In this document: one piece after another, positions 35,356 to 45,153 of the stretch
How positions within the stretch are numbered: position 1 is the stretch's first letter
Layout of the letters: each line of letters starts with the position of its first letter
Virus record (IMG/VR): IMGVR_UViG_3300009151_000093
Span: 1 to 53,843 of that record
From: a virus
Reading direction: 5' to 3' (one strand)
DNA: 53,843 bases
Notes under the pieces: model-generated
Databases searched by the model: none
Told to the model about the DNA's origin: nothing
What the model saw: the letters and a program-made list of their open reading frames with translations, nothing else
Made by a program: the position numbers and the translations under genes

Positions 35356-35375
35356 CATAATAAGGACAAGATATA

Positions 35376-38042
35376 ATGGCATTGACAGTAATTAAACCAT
35401 CAGGAATAGATACATCTGGTAACTACACAGTTACCGGTATGAACGTTTCTGCCAATATTTCTGTTGCCAACTTGTCTGCTACTACTTCAGCAAATCTAGG
35501 TAATGTTGGCAATATAACTATCACCGGCGGTTCTAGTGGTCAAGTATTAAGTACAAACGGTTCAGGTGGATTATCATTTATATCAGTAAGTTCATCAGGT
35601 ATCAGTAATGGTAATAGTAACGTTAACATAGCAACAGCAAATGGCAATGTAACTATCACTAGTGCTGGTAATACAACAATGACTATTACTGGTACCGGGG
35701 CTAATGTATCAGGGACATTAAGTATATCAGGTAATAGTAATTTGGGTAATAGCGCAGTAGCTAATTACTTCACTGGTAACTTGTATGGTACTGCTAATCT
35801 AGCAACATATGCTACAACAGCAAATAGTGTAGCCGGTGCCAATGTTTCTGGTCAAGTATCTAACAGTTTAGTAGCTGGTACAGTCTACACTAACGCACAA
35901 CCAAATATTACAAGTATTGGTACACTAACTAGTCTATCAGTATCCGGTAATGCTACAATTGGTGGCAATCTAATTACATCTGGTGCTGGTGGCGGTAATA
36001 TTACTGGTGCTAATGTAGTTTCAGCAAATCTCTTTACAGGTACATTAACAACTCAATCTCAACCAAATATCACAAGTGTTGGTACATTGACTAGCATAAG
36101 TGTTTCTGGTAACGCCAATGTAGGTAACATTGGTACAACTAACTTAGTTGCTACTGGCACAGGATCATTTGGCGCTAATGTCAACATGAATACATATTGG
36201 ATAAACAACGTTGGTTATCCAAATTTAACTACTGATGTTGCTACAAAAGCATATGTTGATACAATGATATCAAGTGGTATAGCGTATCATCAACCAGTCA
36301 ATGTCGCAACTACAACTACATTAGCAATTGCTACTAGTGGTACAACATCATATGTTTCACCAAATGGTGCAGCCAATGGTATAGGTGCTTATATCAGCAC
36401 GACTGGTACATATTTAAATATTGACAGTGCCAATGTACAAACAGTTGGCACTCGTATCTTAGTTAAAGATGAAGCTAATGCTACATGGAACGGAGTTTAC
36501 ACCTACGCCAATACAACAGCTATTATTCGTTCTACTGACACTGACGAATATGGCCCAGATAGCACAGCACAACTAAGTATCAATGATTATTTCTTTACTC
36601 AAGGTGGTACTGTTAATAAAGGTGTTGCTTTTATAGTTAGCGCACCTACTGGTACAATAACATTTGGTACTAGTAATATTACATTTGCTCAGTTTAGTAC
36701 AAGTCAAGTTTACACTGCTGGTACTGGTATCGCAATTACAGGTACTGTTATCAGTGCTAACGCAAGTCAAACACAAGTCACCGCAGTTGGTACACTAACA
36801 ACATTAAGTGTATCCGGTAATGCTAACATAGGCAACATTGGTGCAACATCTGGTATATTCACCAACGTATCAGGCAATGGCTCTACATTAAGTTCAATTA
36901 CAGGTGGTAATGTTACTGGTCAAGTGGGCAATGCATTAGTAGCTGGTACTGTGTATACTAACGCTCAACCAAATATCACAAGTGTTGGTACACTAACAAC
37001 ATTAAGTGTTTCTGGTAATGCTACTGTTGGTAATATAATTGCGAGTAGCGGCGGTGGTGGTGGTAACATCACGGGTGCTAATTTAGTTTCTGCTAACTTC
37101 TTTACCGGTACATTAACAACAGCCGCACAGCCAAATATAACAAGCACAGGTACATTAGCAAGTTTAAGTGTAACAGGTAATGCCAACATAGGTAACATTG
37201 GTACAGGTGGATTGATTACTGCTACAGGAAACTTAAATGCAGGTAATATAATCACAGGTGGTATCGTATCTGCTACAGGCAATGGTTCGTTTGGTAATGT
37301 CAATGGTGGTAATTTAATAACGGCAAACTACACAACAGCAGTAATTACAACAGGTGCTCAGCCAAATATAACAAGTATAGGTACATTAACATCATTATCA
37401 GTTTCTGGTACAAGCAATCTAGGTGCCGTAGGTAATGTAACTATCACAGGCGGCACTAATGGATATGTATTAAGCACAAATGGATCTGGCACTCTATCTT
37501 GGGTAGCACAATCAAGTGGTGGTGGCGCATCTATTAGCAACGGCACAAGTAATGTTAATATCGCAACGTCTGGTGGCAATGTAACAACTAGCGTAAATGG
37601 TAACGCTAACATATTAGTAGTAACTGGTACTGGTGCAAACGTCAATGGTACATTAAAAGTAACCGGACAAAGTAATTTAGGCGCAGTCGCTAATGTAGTT
37701 ATTACAGGTGGCACAGCAAATTATGCACTTACAACAGATGGTGCAGGTAATCTAAGTTGGGCAGCGATGCCAGGCGGAGCAAACGTAACAGTAGATAACT
37801 TCACTGGTAATGGAGTGCAAACAATATTTACTTTAAGCACTACTCCAATTGGTATAAATCAAACAAGTGTTAACTACAATGGTGCAACAGTATTACGTAC
37901 GGGTTATACACTAGCTAACGCAAACATAACATTCAGTAGCGCACCTGCAAATGGCAGCTTGATAGAAGTAACAACAATCAACTTAACCTCCGGTGGCTCA
38001 TCAGCCGCCGCAGTAGGCTATTCATTAATATTCGGAGGATAA
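35376..38042 (+). CDS. Gly-Asn-rich repeat fibre protein F (888 aa)
   Basis: The N-terminus (MALTVIKPSGIDTSGNYTVT) is shared in style with fibre G. The repeat body contains QPNITSVGTLTSL, GNANIGNIGT and LSTNGSGGLSF units. The embedded TDVATKAYVD domain lies at about residues 277-480 and keeps the VGTRILVKDEANATWNGVY and DEYGPDSTAQLSINDYFF landmarks. The C-terminus has a VDNFTGNGVQTIFTLS domain as in fibre E, then a short tail ending GYSLIFGG. A late-promoter-like octamer ends 21 bases upstream with AAGGA between. The stop is followed by the next ATG after one base, and GGAGG within its last codons serves as ribosome-binding site for that gene. Confidence 0.8.
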   Translation: MALTVIKPSGIDTSGNYTVTGMNVSANISVANLSATTSANLGNVGNITITGGSSGQVLSTNGSGGLSFISVSSSGISNGNSNVNIATANGNVTITSAGNTTMTITGTGANVSGTLSISGNSNLGNSAVANYFTGNLYGTANLATYATTANSVAGANVSGQVSNSLVAGTVYTNAQPNITSIGTLTSLSVSGNATIGGNLITSGAGGGNITGANVVSANLFTGTLTTQSQPNITSVGTLTSISVSGNANVGNIGTTNLVATGTGSFGANVNMNTYWINNVGYPNLTTDVATKAYVDTMISSGIAYHQPVNVATTTTLAIATSGTTSYVSPNGAANGIGAYISTTGTYLNIDSANVQTVGTRILVKDEANATWNGVYTYANTTAIIRSTDTDEYGPDSTAQLSINDYFFTQGGTVNKGVAFIVSAPTGTITFGTSNITFAQFSTSQVYTAGTGIAITGTVISANASQTQVTAVGTLTTLSVSGNANIGNIGATSGIFTNVSGNGSTLSSITGGNVTGQVGNALVAGTVYTNAQPNITSVGTLTTLSVSGNATVGNIIASSGGGGGNITGANLVSANFFTGTLTTAAQPNITSTGTLASLSVTGNANIGNIGTGGLITATGNLNAGNIITGGIVSATGNGSFGNVNGGNLITANYTTAVITTGAQPNITSIGTLTSLSVSGTSNLGAVGNVTITGGTNGYVLSTNGSGTLSWVAQSSGGGASISNGTSNVNIATSGGNVTTSVNGNANILVVTGTGANVNGTLKVTGQSNLGAVANVVITGGTANYALTTDGAGNLSWAAMPGGANVTVDNFTGNGVQTIFTLSTTPIGINQTSVNYNGATVLRTGYTLANANITFSSAPANGSLIEVTTINLTSGGSSAAAVGYSLIFGG

Positions 38043-38043
38043 C

Positions 38044-38415
38044 ATGGCAGCACCAAATATAATCAGTGCAACAACAATCAATGGTAAAACAACGGGTGCA
38101 AACCTAACAACAACCGCGGCAACCACAGTATTAAACAATGCTGTTGGTAGTGGTAAATGTTTAAAAGTAAACGTATTAAACGTATCAAACTACGGAGCTA
38201 GTACAGCCAATGTAACAGTTGGTTATTATAATGCAGCCAACGTTGGTGGAACATTGTTTCAAATTACAGGTAATGTAAGTGTCCCTGCAAATAGTACATT
38301 AAACGTTATTGATAAAACAAGTCAGTATTACTTAGAAGAAAACAGTAGTTTAGGAGCCACAGCCGGGACAGCTAACACATTGTGTGTTACTTGCAGTTAT
38401 GAGGATATAAGCTAA
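38044..38415 (+). CDS. Small virion-type beta protein (123 aa)
   Basis: A 123-residue protein starting MAAPNIISATTINGKTTG. It is beta-rich, with SGKCLKVNVLNVSNYGASTA and YYNAANVGGTLFQITGN stretches, and ends CVTCSYEDIS. I recognise the type as a small structural protein found in fibre regions of T4-like phages, without a known function. It starts one base after the stop of fibre F and ends one base before the next glycine-rich gene, so the three are translationally coupled. A role as adaptor or cap between a fibre and its adhesin is an inference from position. Confidence 0.7.
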   Translation: MAAPNIISATTINGKTTGANLTTTAATTVLNNAVGSGKCLKVNVLNVSNYGASTANVTVGYYNAANVGGTLFQITGNVSVPANSTLNVIDKTSQYYLEENSSLGATAGTANTLCVTCSYEDIS

Positions 38416-38416
38416 C

Positions 38417-39646
38417 ATGGTTAAAAGATATTATGGTGGTATAATATCTGCTACACAAGCTGTAGCCAATTCCACATCAGCCTCTGGTGTTTTTAATGCT
38501 AGTCAACAAATGCAAGCTAAACAAGCAGGTAACTGGCCAATAACAATAACCGTACCGGGTGCACCTACAATAGGTACAGCAACAGCTACTAGCTCAACAA
38601 CAGCAACAGTAGCATTTACCGCTCCCGCAAGTAATGGCGGTTCAACTATAACAAGTTATACAGCAACAAGTAGTCCAGGCGGAATCACTGGTACATTAAG
38701 TCAAGCCGGATCCGGTACTATTGCTGTTACTGGTTTAACAACTGGAACAACTTATACATTTACAGTAACAGCTACTAATAGTATTGGTACAGGCCCAGCA
38801 AGTGCGGCTTCTAACAGTATAGCTCCTTCTATGCCAGATTGGTACTTAGTACAAGCCGGCGGTGGTGGAGGGGGTAATAATGACGGTGCTGGAGCAGGCG
38901 GTGCTGGCGGGCTTGTAATTTACAATAATTTCACCTTTACTGCTACAAGTTATTCAGTATCAGTAGGCGCCGGTGGCGCAACTCACGCGGTTGGTAATGA
39001 TTCAACCTTTACACACGCGGGCGGAACATCTACTGCTAAAGGTGGTGGTAAAGGCGGTAATAACTCTGAAGATGGCAATGATGCTTTGACAAACGGAGGT
39101 TCTGCTGGTTCTGCTGGTTCAACAGGAGCCCCATTTCCTGTAGGGTCTGTAACGCAAGCTAATCCTAGTGGCGGTGGTATTGGATATGGCAACCTCGCAG
39201 GAACTCAGGGCAGAAGCCCGTATAGACCCGGTGGCGGTGGTGGTGCTGGTGCGGCAGGTCAAGCTGGTACTGCGAATGCAAATGGTTCTGGTAATGGTGG
39301 CGCAGGTTATGAGTGGCCCGCATCTTCTGGCACTTACTACGGTGGTGGTGGTGGTGGCGGACAACATTCTTCTGCAAGTGCTTCTGGTGCAGGCGGAATA
39401 GGTGGCGGCGGTGCTGGTGGAACTACTGGCAATGGCGCCGGTGGTTCTCCAAATACAGGTGGCGGTGGCGGCGGATCAGGCAACGCCGCGTATTTAGGTG
39501 GCGCAGGTGGTTCAGGCGTTGTAGTTATTTCTTGCCCAGCAACCTTTACTGTTTCTCAATCTGGATTGACAATGTCCACGGTAACAGTTGGCACTAAAAA
39601 AGTAACAACCATTACTGCTGGTAGCGGTTCATTTATTTTGTCATAG
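38417..39646 (+). CDS. Fibronectin type III plus glycine-rich adhesin-like protein (409 aa)
   Basis: The N-terminus MVKRYYGGIISATQAVANS is followed by a FNASQQMQAKQAGNWP stretch typical of this adhesin class. A fibronectin type III domain spans about residues 45-135 (PGAPTIGTATATSSTTATVA to TYTFTVTATNSIGTGP). A glycine-rich domain follows (about 140-375), opening DWYLVQAGGGGGG and closing GGSGVVVISCP, and a short C-terminal beta tail ends TITAGSGSFILS. The architecture parallels the 608-residue adhesin at 33432 but with a different upstream domain. Both resemble receptor-binding tips with polyglycine sandwiches. Host-recognition role is inferred. Confidence 0.8.
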   Translation: MVKRYYGGIISATQAVANSTSASGVFNASQQMQAKQAGNWPITITVPGAPTIGTATATSSTTATVAFTAPASNGGSTITSYTATSSPGGITGTLSQAGSGTIAVTGLTTGTTYTFTVTATNSIGTGPASAASNSIAPSMPDWYLVQAGGGGGGNNDGAGAGGAGGLVIYNNFTFTATSYSVSVGAGGATHAVGNDSTFTHAGGTSTAKGGGKGGNNSEDGNDALTNGGSAGSAGSTGAPFPVGSVTQANPSGGGIGYGNLAGTQGRSPYRPGGGGGAGAAGQAGTANANGSGNGGAGYEWPASSGTYYGGGGGGGQHSSASASGAGGIGGGGAGGTTGNGAGGSPNTGGGGGGSGNAAYLGGAGGSGVVVISCPATFTVSQSGLTMSTVTVGTKKVTTITAGSGSFILS

Positions 39647-39654
39647 GATAAACA

Positions 39655-39735
39655 ATGCCTAGTTATTTAGGAATTTGGACACGCCCACAACAAATGCAAG
39701 CTAAATCTGCTGGCACAGGTACAGTCACTGTCTAA
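39655..39735 (+). pseudogene. 26-codon remnant of a glycine-rich adhesin gene
   Basis: The frame starts MPSYLGIWTRPQQMQAKSAG and ends TGTVTV. The first part matches the start style of glycine-rich adhesins (compare QQMQAKQAG in the preceding gene), and the last residues resemble the ending AGTGTITV of the adhesin at 33432. It reads like a head-to-tail deletion product in which the whole middle of such a gene has been lost, leaving both ends in frame. It may still be translated. It lies 8 bases after the preceding stop and just before the promoter of fibre G. Confidence 0.45.
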
Positions 39736-39747
39736 GAGATAAATTGG

Positions 39748-39755
39748 ATTAAATA
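39748..39755 (+). promoter_or_regulatory. Late-promoter-like octamer (fibre G unit)
   Basis: ATTAAATA ending 29 bases before the fibre G ATG. The unit probably runs through the two-fold repeated protein and chaperone to the terminator at 47714. Confidence 0.5.
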
Positions 39756-39783
39756 CATAGATAAACAATAAGAGAATTACTAC

Positions 39784-42700
39784 ATGGCAATTACAAAATT
39801 ACAACCGTTCAACTTAGATACAACTGCTAATTATACCTTTGCCAACGTTACCGCAACCAATGCTAATTTAGGCAACGCGGCTACAGCTAACTTCTTTATT
39901 GGCTCAGGTAACAATCTAAGTAACATTCAAGGTGCTAATGTTACTGGAGCAGTATCAAGTGCGACAACAGCCGCAACTGTAACAACAAACGCACAACCAA
40001 ATATCACAAGTACAGGTACATTAACTAGTTTAAGTGTATCTGGTAATGCTAATATAGGTAATCTGTCTGTCTCTGGTGTAGTTAATAGCAATTTAATTCC
40101 AGTTGGAAACGGCGTTCAAAGTTTAGGTAACGCAACTAATCAATGGAGCAATTTATTTCTAACAGGCAATACAATTTATTTAGGTAATGCTACTATTAGT
40201 TCTAATGCTACTACTATTGTATTGACAAACCCAGGCGGTGGACAAACAGTATTTGCAGGTAATACAGGAAACAGTGACATATCTGGACAAACATTAAGTA
40301 TAACAGGTAATGCTAGATTAGGTAATATCATATCAAGTGGTGGTAACATCACTGGTGCTAATGTAATCTCTGCTAATCTATTTACAGGTACATTAACAAC
40401 AGGACCTCAGCCAAACATCACAAGTACTGGTACATTAAGTAGTTTAAGTGTATCTGGTACAAGTAATTTAGGTGCAGTTGGAAATGTAACTATTACTGGT
40501 GGTTCAAGTGGACAAGTATTAAGTACAAATGGATCTGGTGGGTTGTCATTTATATCAGTTAGCTCAGCCGGTGTATCGAACGGTAATAGTAACGTTAATA
40601 TAGCAACAGCCAATGGCAATGTAACTATTACTAGTGCTAGTAATACAACGATGACTATTACTGGTACTGGGGCTAATGTATCAGGGACATTAAGTGTTTC
40701 TGGTAATGCAACAATTGGTAATATCATATTAAGTGGTACTGGTGGAAATATAACAGGTGCTAATGTAATCTCTGCTAATCTATTTACAGGTACATTAACA
40801 ACAGCCGCACAGCCAAACATCACATCAGTTGGGACACTAGCAAGTTTAAGTGTTACCGGTAACGGTGTATTTGGTAATGTTAATGCAGGTAACTTACTGA
40901 CAGCAAACTATTCAACTGCGGTAATAACAACAGGTGCTCAGCCAAATATCACAAGTACTGGTACATTAAGTAGTTTAAGTGTATCTGGCAATGCAAACAT
41001 TGGTAACATTGGTACAGCTGGATTAATAACAGCAACCGGTAACTTAAATGCAGGTAACATTATTACTGGTGGTGTTGTAAGTGCTACTGGTAACGGTACA
41101 TTTGGTAATGTATCTGCAACTAATCACACTGGTACAACAGTAAGTGTAACCGGTAATGTTACTGGTGGTAACTTAACTACAGGTGGTATCGTAAGTTCAA
41201 CTGGTACAGGTGATAGTGCATTCAGTGGTAATATCAATATGAACGGCAAGTGGGTAGGAAACATTGGTTATGCAGTTGCTAATACAGATGCCGCATCTAA
41301 GTTATATGTTGATACAATGATATCAAGTGGTATCAGTTATCACGCACCAGTCAATGTCGCTACAACAACAACATTAGCAATTGCTACAGGTGGTACAGTA
41401 ACTTATAACAACGGTACTGCTGGTGTTGGTGCAAACTTAGTTACTACAGGTACATATTTAAATATTGATAGTGCAAACGTTCAAACAGTTGGAACACGTA
41501 TTCTTGTTAAGAACGAAGCTAACGCGGCATGGAACGGGGTTTATACATACGCAAATACAACAACGATTGTTCGCTCTACTGACACAGATGAATACGGTCC
41601 AGATAGTACAACACAGTTAAGTGTTAATGATTACTTCTTTACAACCGGCGGTGTAGTCAATGAGGGTGTAGCATTCATTGTAAGTGCCCCAACAGGAACT
41701 ATTACATTTGGCACATCATTAATTACATTCAGTACATTCAGTACAAGTCAAGTATATGATGCTGGTACAGGTATTGCTATCACTGGTACTACCATCAGCG
41801 CAAATGCAAGTCAAACACAAATCACAGCAGTTGGTACACTAACAAGTCTATCAATCTCTGGCAACGCAAACATTGGCAATATTGGTACTGGTATTATTAC
41901 TGCTACTGGTAATGCTAACGTAGGTAATATTGGTGCGGCAGCAGGTGTGTTTACAACTGTTGCAGGTTCATTGGTAACGGCAGCACAACCTAACATTACT
42001 TCTCTTGGAACTATAACATCATTATCAATTTCTGGCAATGCAAACATTGGCAACATTGGTACAGCTGGTTTAATTACAGCTACTGGTAATATTCAAGGTG
42101 GTAACTTAGTAACAGGTGGTGTTCTATCTGTTACTGGTAATGCTAACGTTGGTAATATAGGAGCAGCCGCAGGCGTATTTACAACAGTAGCCGGTTCATT
42201 AACTACTGCGGCTCAACCAAACATTACAAGTACCGGTACTTTAACTAGTGTTTCTGTTTCTGGTAATGCAAACATTGGCAACATTGGTACAGGTGGACTA
42301 ATCACTGCTACCGGTAACTTGAATGCAGGTAATATTATTACAGGTGGCATAGTATCTGCTACCGGTAATGTTACAGCAAACTTCTTTATTGGTAATGGTT
42401 CAGCATTAACTGGATTAAGTACAGCAGGTGTATCAAATGGTAACAGTAATGTTAATATCCCAAGTGCTAATGGTAACGTTAACCTTTCATCTGCAGGCAT
42501 AGCAAACGTATTAGTAGTTACTGGTACAGGCTCAAACATAGCCGGTACATTAAGTGTATCAGGCAACGCTACAATAGGTAATATTGTATCAAGTGGTACA
42601 GGTGGTAACATTTCTGGTGCTAACGTAATAAGTGCCAACATACTTGTTTCTAACATAGCAACTGGTACAGCTCCATTCACTGTAACAAGTACGACAGTAG

Positions 42701-45153
42701 TCCCCAACTTATATGTAGCACGTGCTAACGTAAGTGACTATGATGTTGTTACAGCATCTACTACTGGTAATTATTATTTAGGTATGTGGACTGCTACTAG
42801 TGGTAACTTACAAAACTATGCAAACTCTGTGTTTGTAGCTAATGTAAGTAACGGAGCTATTACAGCGACAACATTTGTTGGTGCACTAAGTGGTGCGGCA
42901 ACTAGTGCTACAACAGCAGGTACAGTAACAACTGCGGCTCAACCTAATATTACGAGTGTTGGTACACTAACATCATTGGGTGTTAACGGTACTATTACAG
43001 CAGTTGCATTGACAGCTAATACAGGTGTTATTACTGGTAATGCTAACGGTATCTCAAGTGTTCAGGCAGCTAACATTGTTGGTACTACATTAGGTGCAAC
43101 AGTTGTTACTTCAAGTTTAACAGCAGTTGGTACACTAACAAGTTTATCAATCTCTGGCAACGCAAACATTGGTAACATTGGTACAACATTAATCACTGCT
43201 ACAGGTAATATCACTGGTGCTAACTTAGTAACAGGTGGTATACTAACAGTTACAGGTAATGCTACTGTTGGTAACTTGATTACTGCAGGTGGCTCTGGTG
43301 GTAACATTAGTAACGCTAACGTAATTTCTGCTAACTATTTCACTGGTACATTAACTACTGCGGCTCAACCCAACGTTACAAGCTTAGGCACATTAAGTAC
43401 ATTAAGTGTATCAGGTAATGCAACAGTTGGTAATTTAATAGGACCATATGCTAGTGGTAATAGTAATATTTCTATTACGTCTAATGCAAATATAACAATG
43501 TTTGTTGCAGGTAATGCAACAGCAAGGGCAGTATTTACTACAACTGGTGCAAATATAGCAGGTACATTAAGCGTATCAGGTAATGCAACAGTTGGTAATT
43601 TAATAGGCCCACTAGCTAATGGTAACAGTAATGTAAATATAGCTACAGCGAACGGAAATGTAACTGTTACTGCTGTGGGTAACACAACAATGACTATCAC
43701 TGGTACTGGTGCTAATATAGCAGGTACATTAAGCGTATCAGGAAACGGAACATTTGGTAACATAAATGCAGGAAACTTATTAACAGCAAGTTATACAACT
43801 GCTGTATTAACTACAGGTGCTCAGCCAAATATCACATCAGTGGGTACATTAGCAAGCTTAAGTGTATCAGGAAACGGAACATTTGGTAATTTAATAGGTT
43901 CATATGCTAATGGTAACAGTAATGTAAATATTCCATCAAGTAACGGCAATGTTAATATTAGTGCAGTAGGTGTTGCTAACGTATTGGTAGTTACTGGTAC
44001 TGGCGCTAATGTTAATGGTACACTAAGCGTATCAGGTAATGCCGCGTTCGCTAATCTTACATCAAATGGAACCGGTGGCAATATCACTGGTGCTAATGTA
44101 ATCTCTGCTAATACTGTAAGCGTATCAGGTAATGCTACTATTGGTAATATTATATCAAGTGGAAGTGGTGGTAACATGACCGGTGGTAATGTAATTTCTG
44201 CTAATACATTCAGTGCAAGTGGTAATATTACTGCTAACTTCTATATTGGTAATGGTAGTCAGTTAACTGGATTAAGCACAGCAGGTGTATCAAATGGTAA
44301 TAGTAATGTAAATATTGCAACTGCAAACGGCAATGTAACTATTGCGTCTGCAGGCAACACAACACTAACAATAACTGGTACTGGTGCTAATGTAGCAGGT
44401 ACATTAAGTGTATCTGGTAATGCTACCGTTGGTAACATAAATGCAGGAAACTTATTAACAGCAAGTTATACAACTGCTGTATTAACAACAGGTGCTCAAC
44501 CAAATATAACAAGTATTGGTACGTTAACCAGTGTTTCTGTATCAGGTAATGCTAACATTGGTAATTTAAATTCTGCTGGTAGAATAACAGGTGTAGATAA
44601 TTTAATTGTTGGATCTAGTGGTGGCGAAGGTGGTCAAATAGTATTAGGTTATGTTGGTATTAATAATATTACCGGTCAAGCAAATAGTACTTGGAATTTA
44701 GATGTTGATGGTTCAAACAACTATAGGTTATTCAGTCAAAATGCAACGGGTGTAGTAAGTGGCATAGCAATGACTGGCTATTCTGCAAACAACAATATAT
44801 TGTTTGGAAATTCAATTGCCGCACCTAATGTTAACTTTACTGCATACAAAGAAACAGTAGTTGCAGGCGGTAACACAAGTACAAGTATTAGTCCTAACGT
44901 AGCTGCAGGTACTATTTTTAACTATACAGCTAATAGTAATTTTACTTTTAGCACATTAACTAATGCAGTTGCAGGTAGTTCAGCAGTGGTAATTATTACA
45001 CAAGATGCTACTGGAAGTAGATTGTTAACAAGTACTATGAAGTTTGCTGGTAATAGTAAAACTTTAAGTACTGCGGCATCTAGTATTGATATTATTACTG
45101 TGTTCTATGATGGTGCTACTTACTATGCCACATTGACTAAAGGATACGCATAA
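39784..45153 (+). CDS. Giant Gly-Asn-rich repeat fibre protein G (1789 aa)
   Basis: The longest protein here. The N-terminus (MAITKLQPFNLDTTANYTFA) resembles that of fibre F. The body mixes QPNITSTGTLTSL, SGNANIGNIGT, NGNSNVNIATANGNV and LSTNGSGGLSF units. The embedded TDAASKLYVD domain is at about residues 492-693 and is slightly shorter than in fibres B, D and F (YNNGTAGVGANLVTTGTY). The C-terminal ~170 residues are non-repetitive (DNLIVGSSGGEGGQIVLGY, then TAYKETVVAGG, ending YYATLTKGYA), a compact tip type seen in other phage fibres. Its stop overlaps the next start (TAATG), indicating translational coupling. Late-promoter-like octamer at 39748-39755. Confidence 0.8.
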   Translation: MAITKLQPFNLDTTANYTFANVTATNANLGNAATANFFIGSGNNLSNIQGANVTGAVSSATTAATVTTNAQPNITSTGTLTSLSVSGNANIGNLSVSGVVNSNLIPVGNGVQSLGNATNQWSNLFLTGNTIYLGNATISSNATTIVLTNPGGGQTVFAGNTGNSDISGQTLSITGNARLGNIISSGGNITGANVISANLFTGTLTTGPQPNITSTGTLSSLSVSGTSNLGAVGNVTITGGSSGQVLSTNGSGGLSFISVSSAGVSNGNSNVNIATANGNVTITSASNTTMTITGTGANVSGTLSVSGNATIGNIILSGTGGNITGANVISANLFTGTLTTAAQPNITSVGTLASLSVTGNGVFGNVNAGNLLTANYSTAVITTGAQPNITSTGTLSSLSVSGNANIGNIGTAGLITATGNLNAGNIITGGVVSATGNGTFGNVSATNHTGTTVSVTGNVTGGNLTTGGIVSSTGTGDSAFSGNINMNGKWVGNIGYAVANTDAASKLYVDTMISSGISYHAPVNVATTTTLAIATGGTVTYNNGTAGVGANLVTTGTYLNIDSANVQTVGTRILVKNEANAAWNGVYTYANTTTIVRSTDTDEYGPDSTTQLSVNDYFFTTGGVVNEGVAFIVSAPTGTITFGTSLITFSTFSTSQVYDAGTGIAITGTTISANASQTQITAVGTLTSLSISGNANIGNIGTGIITATGNANVGNIGAAAGVFTTVAGSLVTAAQPNITSLGTITSLSISGNANIGNIGTAGLITATGNIQGGNLVTGGVLSVTGNANVGNIGAAAGVFTTVAGSLTTAAQPNITSTGTLTSVSVSGNANIGNIGTGGLITATGNLNAGNIITGGIVSATGNVTANFFIGNGSALTGLSTAGVSNGNSNVNIPSANGNVNLSSAGIANVLVVTGTGSNIAGTLSVSGNATIGNIVSSGTGGNISGANVISANILVSNIATGTAPFTVTSTTVVPNLYVARANVSDYDVVTASTTGNYYLGMWTATSGNLQNYANSVFVANVSNGAITATTFVGALSGAATSATTAGTVTTAAQPNITSVGTLTSLGVNGTITAVALTANTGVITGNANGISSVQAANIVGTTLGATVVTSSLTAVGTLTSLSISGNANIGNIGTTLITATGNITGANLVTGGILTVTGNATVGNLITAGGSGGNISNANVISANYFTGTLTTAAQPNVTSLGTLSTLSVSGNATVGNLIGPYASGNSNISITSNANITMFVAGNATARAVFTTTGANIAGTLSVSGNATVGNLIGPLANGNSNVNIATANGNVTVTAVGNTTMTITGTGANIAGTLSVSGNGTFGNINAGNLLTASYTTAVLTTGAQPNITSVGTLASLSVSGNGTFGNLIGSYANGNSNVNIPSSNGNVNISAVGVANVLVVTGTGANVNGTLSVSGNAAFANLTSNGTGGNITGANVISANTVSVSGNATIGNIISSGSGGNMTGGNVISANTFSASGNITANFYIGNGSQLTGLSTAGVSNGNSNVNIATANGNVTIASAGNTTLTITGTGANVAGTLSVSGNATVGNINAGNLLTASYTTAVLTTGAQPNITSIGTLTSVSVSGNANIGNLNSAGRITGVDNLIVGSSGGEGGQIVLGYVGINNITGQANSTWNLDVDGSNNYRLFSQNATGVVSGIAMTGYSANNNILFGNSIAAPNVNFTAYKETVVAGGNTSTSISPNVAAGTIFNYTANSNFTFSTLTNAVAGSSAVVIITQDATGSRLLTSTMKFAGNSKTLSTAASSIDIITVFYDGATYYATLTKGYA

